Counted from the stretch's first letter, positions 36,820 through 45,715 are shown. The stretch is 64,000 nt of DNA from JBJXFE01 sp046153875 (GCA_046153875.1 JBJXFE010000058.1:1-64000); one strand, 5' to 3'. A program made the numbers and translations. Notes: a model not told the origin generated them from the letters alone.

Positions 36820-37668
36820 TCACGGCCGGGGTTTGTGCCTCTGGACGGCCCGATCCAGGAAGGATGCCCGAAGGCGATGCCAGAAACTCGGCGGGTCCGC
36901 CGCGAATGTTGCCGCGGCCGCCGGAGCCGGCTTGACGAACACCGGAAGCCGCCGACGCACCCCGAGCTGAAGCGCCTGCCAGTGGATGCGGAGCATGATC
37001 GTGGCGGCGAGGAACGGGAATCGAACCAGCGTGCGGACGAGGCCCGTTCCACCCAGGGGCACGGCCCGCCCCGTCATCCCCGCGGTAAACACACGCTGGC
37101 CGTGCTGTTCGAGATGGATCTGAAGCCGCAGCAGACCGTCACGCTCGCTCACAACAACCTCGTAGCCGCCGGAGACCTCCAGAAACGGTGAAACGTAGAA
37201 ATTCTTCGCCGCTCGGTACCGGGTGGATTCACCGCCCGCCCGCGGATGATCCTCCGGCGTCAACACGTAGTGGTGAACCTCACCGAACGTATTTCGAACC
37301 TCCGCGACCACGGCCGCGAGGGCCTCGTCGGGCCGGTAGCAGAAGTAAAAGCTCACCGGATTGAAGACGTAGCCGCAGACGCGCGGGAGCGTGCACAGCA
37401 TGATGCGGGCCATCGGCTCGACCACACCCCCTTCGCGGAGGCGATCCCGGATCTTCGCGCGGATCGAGCCCGGTCCGGGACCCGCGTAGTCGCGATCGTG
37501 AACCGAAGCCCAGGCGCGCCGGTTGTGACCGAAACCGGTCACGGTCCCGTCGAGCGCCGCCAGCTCATCGAGATCCAGGAGCAGCCAGAACATCCGGTAG
37601 CGGAACGAATGCTTGCGCGGCCTGAAGCGCCGGTGCCAGGTCTCGCCGTGGAGGATCCGCGACCTCAC
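36820..37668 (-). CDS. DUF1365-family protein
   Basis: 282 aa from GTG 37668, overlapping the oxidoreductase stop (GTGA). Family features are RSRILHGETWHRRFRPRKHS at the start, FRYRMFWLLLDLDELAAL, then LPRVCGYVFNPVSFYFCYRP and AAKNFYVSPFLEVSGGYEV. The family is tied by gene neighbourhood to CFA synthases and FAD oxidases in lipid modification; its reaction is not known. The gap to the CFA synthase gene is 36 bp. Confidence 0.85.
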   Translation of the reverse strand: MRSRILHGETWHRRFRPRKHSFRYRMFWLLLDLDELAALDGTVTGFGHNRRAWASVHDRDYAGPGPGSIRAKIRDRLREGGVVEPMARIMLCTLPRVCGYVFNPVSFYFCYRPDEALAAVVAEVRNTFGEVHHYVLTPEDHPRAGGESTRYRAAKNFYVSPFLEVSGGYEVVVSERDGLLRLQIHLEQHGQRVFTAGMTGRAVPLGGTGLVRTLVRFPFLAATIMLRIHWQALQLGVRRRLPVFVKPAPAAAATFAADPPSFWHRLRASFLDRAVQRHKPRP

Positions 37669-38942
37669 AGGATGACCCCCAGCGCGCCCGCCACCTCGAC
37701 CGCGGAGGCCACGGCGTCTTCGTGGAAGCCGTGGCCCAGGTAGCTCCCGCAGAAGTACGTGCCCTGGGATCCGTTGAGATCGCGCAGGGGCCGCTGCGCT
37801 TCGATAGCCCCAAACGTGTAGGCGGGGTGCGTGTACTCGACCTCGTAGATGACCTTCGCCGGATCGATCGCCCGACCCGCGTTGAGCGTCACGAGGTAGT
37901 CGCGCCGGCAGGCCAAACCCTGCAGCCGATTCATGTAATAGGTGATCGGGACGGGTGCGTCGGGCGCGCCATCGGCACGCCGGCGGTAGTTCCACGATGC
38001 CCACAACTTCCGGTCGGGCGGCATGACGGCGGCATCGGTGTGCAGCACCGTGCGGTTGCGGTGATAGCGCCACGCCGACAGCAGCGAACGCTCCGCGTCG
38101 CTCGGCGGATCCAGCATCGCCAGGGATTCGTCGGCGTGCGCCGCCATCACCACGCGATCAAAGGTTGCCGCGGCGTGCCCCTCGCACCGCACGATGACGC
38201 GCCCGGCCTCTCGCCGCACGGCGCGAACCGGGGCGTTCACCACCACCTCGCCCGCGAACCGGGCCCGGAACGCGCGAACGTACGCCTGGCTCCCCCCCAC
38301 CACCGTCTGCCAGGTCGGCCGATCGTGCAGGTCGAGCATGCCGTGGTTCTTGAAGAAACGCAGGAACGTGCCCGCAGGGAACTCCAGCATGCCCACATCA
38401 GGGCTCGACCACACGGCCGCGGCCAGCGGCAGCAGGTAGTTGTCGCGGAAGTACCGGCTCGCGCCGACACGATCCAGGTACGCCCCCAGCGTCACACCGT
38501 TCGCCCCGCCCCGCGCCAGGTCCAGCGAGGCCCGGCGATTGAAACGCCGTTGCTCGAGCAGCATCCGCACAAAGGCGGGCTTGAGAAGGTTGGCCAGCCG
38601 CCCCGCGAAGTCTCGGAAAGTCGGCCCCACGTACGCCAGGCCGGTGCGCTCGCAGGAGTACCCGAACGACATGTCGCTGTCGCGCAGCGACACGCCCCAC
38701 TCCCGCAGAAGCCGGTAGAACAGCGGATACGTCCTCGGGTTGCAGACGATGAACCCCGTATCCACCGGCACCGCGCCGCCGGAGCCGTCCTCCACCGTGA
38801 TCGTGTTGGTGTGCCCGCCGACGTAGGCATTGCGCTCGAACAGCGTGACGCGATGACGCCTGGCCAGCAGGTAGGCCGCCGTGATGCCCGCCACACCCCC
38901 CCCGACGACCGCGATGCGCAGAGGCGGAGTCAATACGCGCAC
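37665..38942 (-). CDS. FAD-dependent amine oxidase-like oxidoreductase
   Basis: 425 aa from GTG 38942. The dinucleotide-binding motif IAVVGGGVAGITAAYLLARR is followed by HRVTLFERNAYVGGHTNTIT, typical of the amine oxidase/desaturase-like flavoprotein group. DTGFIVCNPRTYPLFYRLLR is also characteristic. The C-terminus ends FCGSYLGHGFHEDAVASAVE. It is part of the SDR-oxidase-DUF1365-CFA synthase set, where it may oxidise or desaturate an acyl chain. The start overlaps the SDR stop by 13 bp. Confidence 0.87.
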   Translation of the reverse strand: MRVLTPPLRIAVVGGGVAGITAAYLLARRHRVTLFERNAYVGGHTNTITVEDGSGGAVPVDTGFIVCNPRTYPLFYRLLREWGVSLRDSDMSFGYSCERTGLAYVGPTFRDFAGRLANLLKPAFVRMLLEQRRFNRRASLDLARGGANGVTLGAYLDRVGASRYFRDNYLLPLAAAVWSSPDVGMLEFPAGTFLRFFKNHGMLDLHDRPTWQTVVGGSQAYVRAFRARFAGEVVVNAPVRAVRREAGRVIVRCEGHAAATFDRVVMAAHADESLAMLDPPSDAERSLLSAWRYHRNRTVLHTDAAVMPPDRKLWASWNYRRRADGAPDAPVPITYYMNRLQGLACRRDYLVTLNAGRAIDPAKVIYEVEYTHPAYTFGAIEAQRPLRDLNGSQGTYFCGSYLGHGFHEDAVASAVEVAGALGVIL

Positions 38943-39697
38943 GCCCTCGCCATGATCCGCTTGTACAGCGGATACGGGATGACCCGCATCGCCTTGATCA
39001 TCCAGTTGAACGGGACCGGGAAGGAGATCTCATCCCGGCCGCGGGCGATCCCGGCGCACATGATCCGCGCGGCGCGATCCGCGTCGATCAGGAACGGCAT
39101 GTGGAAGTCGTTCTTATCGGTGAGCGGGGTGCGCACAAAGCCCGGATTCACGATGGTCACGCCGATGCGCTCGCGCGACAGGTGGAAGCGCAGGCTCTCA
39201 AGGAAGTTGATCATGGCCGCCTTGCTCGCCCCGTAGGCGGCGGCCCGCGGCACGCCGCGGAAACCGGCGAGGCTGGACACGCCCACGATGCGACCCTCCC
39301 GGCGGGGCAGCATGAACGGCAGGACCGCCTCGATGCAGCGCACCATGCCGCCGTAGTTGAGGTTCATCAGGCCGAGGTACTCCTCCGAGTCGAACCGCTC
39401 GGGCCGCGTGAACAGGTGAGTGCCCGCATTGGCGATGAGGATGTCGATCCCGCCCAGCCGATCATTCAACTCCGCGGCGACCGCCTTCATCCGAGCGAGG
39501 TCGGTCACGTCCCCCGGCACAACGATTGCCCGACCGCCGCGCCCCTCGACCTCGGCGTGCAGGGTGCGAAGAGCATCCTCGGAGCGCGCGGTCAGCCCGC
39601 ACACCGCGCCCCGCGCAGCCAGCTCCAGGGCCAGCGCACGACCGATGCCGGTGCTCGCCCCCGTCAACCAGACCCGCTTACCGGCCAGCCTGTACAT
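38930..39697 (-). CDS. Short-chain dehydrogenase/reductase (SDR)
   Basis: 255 aa. The classical SDR motifs are present: cofactor loop VWLTGASTGIGRALALELA, IANAG, serine in VGVSSLAGF and YGASKAAMINFLESLR with catalytic tyrosine and lysine. The C-terminal part (FPVPFNWMIKAMRVIPYPLY) is hydrophobic and may sit at the membrane. It is the first gene of the five-gene lipid operon. The substrate is presumably a lipid intermediate (inference). Confidence 0.87.
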   Translation of the reverse strand: MYRLAGKRVWLTGASTGIGRALALELAARGAVCGLTARSEDALRTLHAEVEGRGGRAIVVPGDVTDLARMKAVAAELNDRLGGIDILIANAGTHLFTRPERFDSEEYLGLMNLNYGGMVRCIEAVLPFMLPRREGRIVGVSSLAGFRGVPRAAAYGASKAAMINFLESLRFHLSRERIGVTIVNPGFVRTPLTDKNDFHMPFLIDADRAARIMCAGIARGRDEISFPVPFNWMIKAMRVIPYPLYKRIMARACAY

Positions 39698-39911
39698 CGG
39701 TGCGATGGTCCCACGTCGGTCGAGCGGGGGCCGAACGCGCCCGCCGCGTTCGTCGGCGCGCCGGGCTGATCATCCGAGCCAGCCGACGGCCCCTGCACGC
39801 CTCCGCCGGGGCCCACTGATCCCCCAGCGGCCCTGGCCGAGTCCCGCAGCGGGGCCGGACCCCCACGAACACTGACTTCGGTTGCCGCCCGCACCGGATG
39901 CGAAAAATCAG

Positions 39912-40792
39912 GTGCACAACGCGGCCCCGGCCTGCCGGGCCGTCCGCATCGCGCTCCAAGGCGGCGGACCCCTCGCCCCCCCACCACCCCCACCCCCCCC
40001 ACCGCCCTCATCGACCCCTTCGAGTTCGGCGAGTGGGCCAAACGCCCCGAGATCCAGCAGGCGCTCAACGCCCGCCAGCAGATCCGCGAGATCCGCGAGC
40101 AGGACGCGCTCGCCGCCGACCGCCGCGTCGCGATCGACACCCTCAAGGCCGTCATCGCGTGCCACCGGTCGTGCCACCGAGAAGCGCTCTCGGGCGATTC
40201 CCTTCCCTCCTCTTCGTCTTCTCCCAAGCTTGTCGGTGCCGAACCATCGGCACCCCCCGACCCCAAGGTCCTCTCCGAAATCCGACGCGCCGCCTCCGCC
40301 ATCCTCCGCATCATCGACTCCGCCACGCGCCAGGCATCCGGCGCAGCCTTCTCATCGCCCTCCTTCCCCTTCACCCGTCTCCGGCCCCGCGTCCGCCCCG
40401 CGCCGGACATCCCGCCCGACCGCGTCGCCATGCTCGCCGCCACCACCCTCGCCAAGCCCACCGACGAGGCCCTGGCCGATCTCGCCCCCTTCCTCATCGC
40501 CGACGGCCGCGGCACTCTGCCCGATCCCGAGGGCCTCGCGCTCGGCGTCGATCTCGACGTCTCCCCCGCCACGGCCGTGCGCGCCGCCGTCACCGGCCGT
40601 TCCGCCGACCACGTGTACTACTCCGTCACGCTGTCCCGCCGCGATCGACCGCCCAACCGCTTCACCGTCAGCCTCGTCAAACACGACCGCTCACCACGCC
40701 GCGACTGCTGGCTCATCTACGGCCTCAGCGATATCACCGAGCCGGCCCCCGCGCCGCCGGCGTCGGGCACGCACTCCGCCAACACCAGTTAG
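39912..40792 (+). CDS. Hypothetical protein, 5' end unresolved (possible frameshift in a C8 tract)
   Basis: The frame is open from about 39881 to the stop at 40792, with ALIDPFEFGEWAKRPEIQQA, NARQQIREIREQDALAADRR and VSLVKHDRSPRRDCWLIYGL. No ATG or GTG opens it before 40430. GTG 39912 opens another frame (VHNAAPACRAVRIALQGGGP) that would join this one if one base were added in the C-run at 39993-40000. Either the sequence has a homopolymer error, the gene is phase-variable, or it is broken. An in-frame palindrome (40159-40254) adds CHRSCHREALSG and a serine run. Function unknown. Confidence 0.5.
40159..40254. repeat. In-frame palindrome of the tgccaccg family
   Basis: The left arm gtgccaccggtcgtgccacc faces cggtgccgaaccatcggcac. 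The element is the same type as the cluster at 24300-24560, here inside an open frame. Confidence 0.6.
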
Positions 40793-40819
40793 CCCCGGTC
40801 GCTCCCCTTCCCCTCATCC

Positions 40820-40944
40820 GATCTCTGCGCCCTCTGCGCCTCTGTGGCCCATGCCTTCGCGCTCTTCGGGACTTCGCGTTACCCGTTCCCCGCGTTCCTC
40901 CGCGACCTCTGCGCGATCTCCGCGAACTCTGCGTACTCCTCGCG
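40820..40944. repeat. ctctgcg/ctccgcg dispersed repeat, copy 2
   Basis: gatctctgcgccctctgcgc starts a run of 9-bp-type units that ends cgcgaactctgcgtactcct. It has the same orientation and unit order as the copy at 24771-24862, and fills most of the gap before the next gene. Confidence 0.6.
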
Positions 40945-41004
40945 TCCGCCCGCGCATGCGCGCCTGTCGGTTAGAGACTGTTCCGCGCGCCCCGAGTCGT
41001 CCGA

Positions 41005-41010
41005 TACCAT
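41005..41010 (+). promoter_or_regulatory. -10-like element TACCAT, leaderless start
   Basis: TACCAT lies six bases before ATG 41017. Confidence 0.5.
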
Positions 41011-41016
41011 CGGACC

Positions 41017-41967
41017 ATGATCGTTCATCTCAACGGTGCGCTCATCCCCGCGGCCGACGCGAAGCTCAGCGTCTTCGACCGCGGGTTCATCATGGGCGAT
41101 TCGGTCTATGAGGGGCTCCGAACGTTCTCCGGCAGGGTCGTCGCGATCGAACGGCACGTCGTCCGGATGCGGGCGGCCCTCAAAGAGACGCGCTTGCCGT
41201 GGGACCCCACCCAGCTCGATCGGCTCAGCGACTCGCTCATGGCCGCCAACGCCATGCCCGACGCGTTCGTCTACTGGCAGATTTCGCGCGGCGTGCCCCT
41301 CCCCGGCCAGCCGGTGCGCTCGCGGATCCCGGCCGCGCCCATCCCCCCCACCGTCTTCGGGTACTGCACCCCCCAGCCGCCGATGGCGACCTTTGAGGAA
41401 GGGCCACCGACCGTGTCGGCCGCGATCTGCCGCGACACCCGCTGGGAGCGCGGCCACCTGAAATCCTGCTCGCTCATGGGCAATGTCGTGGCGTCGTACG
41501 AGGCCGCCGAGATGGGCGCCCAGGACGTGGTCTTCGTCCGCAACGGGTACGTGGCCGAGGCCTCCGCCAGCAACGTCATCATCGCGGTGCCGGGGCCGGA
41601 CGGGCGGACCGAGATCGCCACCCCTTCGCTCGACAGCGTCTCGATCCTCGGCGGGATCACCCGGGCCCAGCTCGTGGACGAGTTCCCGGAGATCGTCTCG
41701 CGCAAAGTCCGCGTCGAGGAGCTGCCGCGGGCGAGCGAGGTCCTCATCTGCGGCTCCACGGCCATGGTCACGTCGGTGACCAGGCTGGACGGACGGCTTG
41801 TCGGCAACGGCCGGCCCGGGCCGGTGGCCGAGCGGCTCATGGCCGGACTGGTCCGCGTCATCAAGCGCGACCTGCGGCTGGACGCCCCCCCGGCCGGCCA
41901 GATCAAGGTCGCCCCCGTCGCCCGGGATATGCTCAGCCGATGCACGACCCCGCAGGCCGTCGCGTAA
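41017..41967 (+). CDS. Class IV (D-amino acid/branched-chain) aminotransferase
   Basis: 316 aa. The fold-type IV pattern is visible: FDRGFIMGDSVYEGLRTFSG at the N-terminus, the PLP lysine in GHLKSCSLMGNVVASYEAAE, then YVAEASASNVIIAV and SILGGITRAQLVDEF. The lysine region matches D-alanine aminotransferases better than typical branched-chain enzymes. Together with murD directly downstream (28-bp overlap), a role in supplying D-alanine or D-glutamate for peptidoglycan is plausible (inference). Confidence 0.8.
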   Translation: MIVHLNGALIPAADAKLSVFDRGFIMGDSVYEGLRTFSGRVVAIERHVVRMRAALKETRLPWDPTQLDRLSDSLMAANAMPDAFVYWQISRGVPLPGQPVRSRIPAAPIPPTVFGYCTPQPPMATFEEGPPTVSAAICRDTRWERGHLKSCSLMGNVVASYEAAEMGAQDVVFVRNGYVAEASASNVIIAVPGPDGRTEIATPSLDSVSILGGITRAQLVDEFPEIVSRKVRVEELPRASEVLICGSTAMVTSVTRLDGRLVGNGRPGPVAERLMAGLVRVIKRDLRLDAPPAGQIKVAPVARDMLSRCTTPQAVA

Positions 41968-43307
41968 CGGTGATGGGCCTGGGCCGCTTCGGCGGCGGGG
42001 CGGGGGTCACGCGCTGGCTGGCCGCGCAGGGCGCGGATGTGCTGGTCACCGACCTCGAGCCCGAAGAACGGCTGAAGGACTCGCTCGCGGCGATCCGCCC
42101 CCTGGTGGACTCCGGGCGGGTGACGCTCCGCCTGGGGGGGCACAACGTCAGCGATTTCACGACCTGCGACCTCGTCGTCGCGAACCCCGCGGTGCCCAGG
42201 CCGTGGGAGAACCGGTTTCTGCGCGCCGCGATCGCCGCGGGGATCCCGGTCACGACCGAGATCGAGCTGGTCGTGCAACGGCTGGACCGGCGGCGCGTGA
42301 TCGGCGTGACCGGCAGCGCCGGCAAGAGCACGACGGCGGCGCTGATCTACCACATCCTTAAGGAGTGCGGCCAGCCGGTTCTGCTGGGCGGGAACATCGG
42401 GGGGTCGCTGCTGGAGAAAGTGGGAAGAGACGGAGAGACGGAGAGACGGAGAGACGAAGGAAGAGGAGCCGGCCCATGGGTGGTGCTGGAGCTGTCGAGC
42501 GCGATGCTCCACTGGCTGCATGAAGCGTCCGCGGGCGGGCCCGGGTGGTCGCCGCGCGTGGCGGTGGTGACGAACATCGCGGACAACCACAAAGACTGGC
42601 ACGGCACGTTCGAGCACTACAGCGAGTCGAAGCGGGTCATCCTGGATAGCCAGACGACGGGGGACGCGGCCATCCTCGGGGCTCGCGTGGCGGATTGGCC
42701 CACCCGCGCCGATGTACGGCGAACCGTGATCCCCGCTGACGCTCAGTTCGGCCCGCTGGCGATCCCGGGGAAGCACAACCAGGTGAACGCGGCAGCGGCG
42801 CTCGCGGCAGTGGTCGCGCTGGAATGTGGTGTTGACGAAGCCGCGGCGCGCCATGCCGCCGCGACATTCCCGGGACTCCCCCACCGGCTGGAGTTCGTCG
42901 CGGAGGGGCGCGGCATCCGGTTCTACAACGACTCGAAGAGCACGACACCCGACGCGACGCTGCTCGCGCTCGCCGCGTTCCCCGAGCCGCGGCGCATCCA
43001 CCTGATCGCCGGCGGCTACGACAAAGGCTCGGACCTCACGCCCATCGCCGCGGCCGGCCGGTCGCTCGCCGGGTTGTACGCCGTCGGCGCGACGGGCGGG
43101 CGGCTAGCGGAGGACGGGGCCGAGCCCTGCGGCACGCTCGACGCGGCCATGGAACGCATCGGCGAGCGAGCCCGCACAGGAGACATCGTCCTGCTCAGCC
43201 CCGGGTGCGCGTCGTGGGACCAGTTCGAGAACTACGAGAAGCGCGGCGAGCGGTTCGTCGCGCTGGTGAAGGACCTGATCGCGCGGCGCGAGGGGGTGAC
43301 GGCGTGA
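41940..43307 (+). CDS. murD: UDP-N-acetylmuramoyl-L-alanine--D-glutamate ligase
   Basis: 455 aa. The UDP-binding start (VTVMGLGRFGGGAGVTRWLA) is followed by the ATP loop GVTGSAGKSTTAALIYHIL and the mur-ligase motif FYNDSKSTTPDATLLALAAF. It adds D-glutamate to the peptidoglycan precursor. An in-frame octamer repeat (42424-42463) adds GRDGETERRRDEGRGAG between the P-loop domain strand NIGGSLLEKV and PWVVLELSS. Murein synthesis in Planctomycetes was long doubted, so an intact murD is informative. It overlaps the aminotransferase by 28 bp and the YdjY-like gene by 4 bp. Confidence 0.92.
   Translation: MHDPAGRRVTVMGLGRFGGGAGVTRWLAAQGADVLVTDLEPEERLKDSLAAIRPLVDSGRVTLRLGGHNVSDFTTCDLVVANPAVPRPWENRFLRAAIAAGIPVTTEIELVVQRLDRRRVIGVTGSAGKSTTAALIYHILKECGQPVLLGGNIGGSLLEKVGRDGETERRRDEGRGAGPWVVLELSSAMLHWLHEASAGGPGWSPRVAVVTNIADNHKDWHGTFEHYSESKRVILDSQTTGDAAILGARVADWPTRADVRRTVIPADAQFGPLAIPGKHNQVNAAAALAAVVALECGVDEAAARHAAATFPGLPHRLEFVAEGRGIRFYNDSKSTTPDATLLALAAFPEPRRIHLIAGGYDKGSDLTPIAAAGRSLAGLYAVGATGGRLAEDGAEPCGTLDAAMERIGERARTGDIVLLSPGCASWDQFENYEKRGERFVALVKDLIARREGVTA
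42424..42463. repeat. Octamer tandem repeat (gagacgga) in murD
   Basis: agagacgg and gagacgga units follow each other four times and end agacgaagg. The same octamer is the arm of the palindrome at 7071-7209 and recurs at 46632-46672. Confidence 0.65.
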
Positions 43308-44143
43308 GGCTCTCCATCGCGATCGGAGCTCTATCCCTCGCTGGCGCGTCGGGCTCGTGGGCGCAGAACGCCCCGGCTCCTGCACCTCCCGAGGGCCGCC
43401 AGCCCGCGCCGCCGGCGCCCGTTCAACCTGAGCTGCGCGAGCTCTTCCCCGGGGTTCGCGCGGACCTGAAGTCAAAGGTCGTCGAGTTCGACGGCGAAGT
43501 GCCCATCGACTGCCACGACGCGAAGACGCCCCACGTCTACCTGGAGGTGTTCGTCTGCACGAGCGACACCAAGGAGCACGAGGCCCTCGCGATGACGAAG
43601 GCCAAACCCTCGCACATCCACGCGGCCCTGCTCGCGTGCGGGTACGTGCCCGGCAAGCCCGGCTCGTGGACGTGGGACGCCGACGCGAAGAAACTCAAGA
43701 CCCACCCGCCCGAGGGCGACGCGCTCGACGTCTTCATCGCCTACACGGACGCGCAGGGGAAGGAAATCGAAGCCCGGGCGTCGGACTGGGTGGTCAGCAC
43801 GCGCGGCAAGCGCTTCGAACCGATTGAGCCTGACAAACCCGGATGGTGGGTCTTCGCGGGATCGACCACCGCGACGCGCGCCGGGCGCGAGGTCTACGAC
43901 GCCGACGGCACGGGGACGCTGGTCGGCCTGGCCACGTTCGGCATGGAGACGATCGCGTGGCGCGGCGTCATCAGCCACGAGGCGAGCTTCGAGGAGCCGG
44001 AGTGGATCGCGGACGCGAAGCTCGTTCCCAAGTTCGGGACGAAGGTCGTGATCCGGATCAAACCGGCCGCCGCGGTCGAAACTCCGCAGACCGCGCCACC
44101 CGCCTCGCCCACGCCCCCCGCGAAGGAACCGGGCGGGAAGTAG
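43304..44143 (+). CDS. YdjY-like secreted protein
   Basis: 279 aa from GTG 43304 (GTGA overlap with the murD stop). A signal peptide (LSIAIGALSLAGASGSWAQ) and a Pro-rich spacer precede a domain with VVEFDGEVPIDCHDAKTPHV, LEVFVCTSDTKEHEALAMTK and KPSHIHAALLACGYVPG, the YdjY pattern often seen in Planctomycetes. A C-terminal Pro/Ala tail ends the protein. Function unknown; translational coupling to murD suggests an envelope role. Confidence 0.75.
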   Translation: MRLSIAIGALSLAGASGSWAQNAPAPAPPEGRQPAPPAPVQPELRELFPGVRADLKSKVVEFDGEVPIDCHDAKTPHVYLEVFVCTSDTKEHEALAMTKAKPSHIHAALLACGYVPGKPGSWTWDADAKKLKTHPPEGDALDVFIAYTDAQGKEIEARASDWVVSTRGKRFEPIEPDKPGWWVFAGSTTATRAGREVYDADGTGTLVGLATFGMETIAWRGVISHEASFEEPEWIADAKLVPKFGTKVVIRIKPAAAVETPQTAPPASPTPPAKEPGGK

Positions 44144-44161
44144 CGTCGGGCGGAACCGACG
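44144..44161. terminator. Hairpin between convergent genes
   Basis: CGTCGG and CCGACG form a 6-bp stem with a six-base loop in the 22-bp gap. Confidence 0.3.
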
Positions 44162-44165
44162 ACAC

Positions 44166-45623
44166 TCATCGCCGGATGCGGACAGTGATCGTCCTCGTCG
44201 TTTCCGTCGGCGTCGGCGGCGCGTCGTCGCCCGCGGCGGTATCCGCCTCGCGCGGCGGATCGGCCACGGTGAAGCGGACATCACGCCCCAAGAGCAGCCC
44301 CTGGTCCGCGGCTGCGACGAGGACTTCCTCGACGTTGGTCACGGCCCGGTCGCCCACCTTGAGGATGACCTGACCGGGCCCGAAGCCGGCCTCGGCTGCG
44401 GCGGACTCGTCGATCACGCCGAGCACCATCGGGCGCCGGTCGAGGCCCTGCCCGACGCCCATGCCGAACATCCGCAGGGCGTTGTCGGCGCCGATCTGCG
44501 CGAGGTTCTCGCGGGGGAACTGCGCGAGCGTGACCGTAAACTCCCGCGGCGCGCCGTCGCGCCAGGCGGTGATCGGGACTTCCTCGCCGGGCCGGTGGTT
44601 GGACACGATCGAGCGGAGCACATCGACGCTGGCGACGGACTTGCCGGCGACGCGCGTGATGACGTCCCGTTCGCGGAGCCCCGCCTGAGCGGCTGGGCTG
44701 TCGACCGCCAGCCGTATCACACGCACCCCACCCGAGCCGATGGTCTGGTCGAAGGAGACGTTTGCATCTCTCGAGGAAGCCGGCCACGAGATGCCCAGCA
44801 TCCCGCGCGACACCGTGCCGGTCTCGATGATCTGTTCGACCACAGACTCAATGGTGAAGAGCGGGATGGCGAAGCTGATCCCCGCGGATTGGCCATCGGT
44901 GGTGCCCTGGTTGTCGCGCCCCGTGGCGATGGCCACGTTCATCCCGATGATGCGGCCCTTGATATCCACGAGCGGGCCGCCCGAGTTTCCGGGGTTCACC
45001 GCGGCGTCGGTCTGGATGAAGTTGGTGTAGCCGCCGAAGTCGTTGGCGGTGGCGGGCTCGCGCCCCAGACCGGAGATGATCCCCTCGCTCATCGAGAACT
45101 TGAAGCCGAAGGGCGAGCCGAAGACAAACACCCGGTCGCCCTGGTGCGGCTCTTCGTTGGTCGCGCGAGCCACGGGGAAGAGCCCCTCGAACGGGTCCAC
45201 CTTGATCACGGCGATGTCCGTGAACGGGTCGGGCTCGCCGACGATCTCGGCCGAGAGCACGCGCCCGTCGGAGAACTGCACGTTGATGTTGCGGGCGCCG
45301 AAGAGGACGTGGGCGTTGGTGACGATGTGCCCGGAGCGGTCGAACACCCAGCCGGAGCCGGATGAGCGACCGACGCGCCGACGCGCGCCCGAGGTCACGT
45401 CCACGTGGACCACCGAGGGGCCGACCGTCTCGGCGACATTGCGCGTGGCGCGCTGGAGGCGCTCGAGGATGTCGTCATCCGTCAGGGCCTGGCGGGCGAG
45501 GACGATGCGGCCCGTGGTGTTGGCGTATCCGATCCGGCGCACGACGGCTGGCGCGCCGAACAGCAGCACGAGGGTCGTGAGCAGGACGACAAAGGCCGGG
45601 CCGAAGGAAACGAGGCGACGCAT
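44166..45623 (-). CDS. S1C-family serine protease with two PDZ domains (HtrA/DegP-like)
   Basis: 485 aa. An N-terminal membrane anchor (AFVVLLTTLVLLFGAPAVV) precedes a trypsin-like domain with the catalytic triad: histidine in VTNAHVLFG, aspartate in FTDIAVIKVD and serine in AAVNPGNSGGPL. Two PDZ domains follow (VRVIRLAVDSPAAQAGLRER and the segment ending VILKVGDRAVTNVEE). It should degrade or refold damaged envelope proteins. It is not visibly linked to a two-component system nearby. Length and order are normal for DegP-type proteins. Confidence 0.92.
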   Translation of the reverse strand: MRRLVSFGPAFVVLLTTLVLLFGAPAVVRRIGYANTTGRIVLARQALTDDDILERLQRATRNVAETVGPSVVHVDVTSGARRRVGRSSGSGWVFDRSGHIVTNAHVLFGARNINVQFSDGRVLSAEIVGEPDPFTDIAVIKVDPFEGLFPVARATNEEPHQGDRVFVFGSPFGFKFSMSEGIISGLGREPATANDFGGYTNFIQTDAAVNPGNSGGPLVDIKGRIIGMNVAIATGRDNQGTTDGQSAGISFAIPLFTIESVVEQIIETGTVSRGMLGISWPASSRDANVSFDQTIGSGGVRVIRLAVDSPAAQAGLRERDVITRVAGKSVASVDVLRSIVSNHRPGEEVPITAWRDGAPREFTVTLAQFPRENLAQIGADNALRMFGMGVGQGLDRRPMVLGVIDESAAAEAGFGPGQVILKVGDRAVTNVEEVLVAAADQGLLLGRDVRFTVADPPREADTAAGDDAPPTPTETTRTITVRIRR

Positions 45624-45715
45624 GAGTTGCCCCCGATCAGGTCACCGCGAGTGTGTGTTCGGGCCCAACGGAACGGGTACGCAGAGTTCGCTTGCATCCT
45701 GCCAGAAACGTCCAA

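Noticed and set aside
39882..41111. 409-residue Pro/Ser-rich frame over the hypothetical gene
   Set aside because: Composition is dominated by Pro, Ser and Arg from C-rich codons in the wrong frame. It also runs into the aminotransferase gene.
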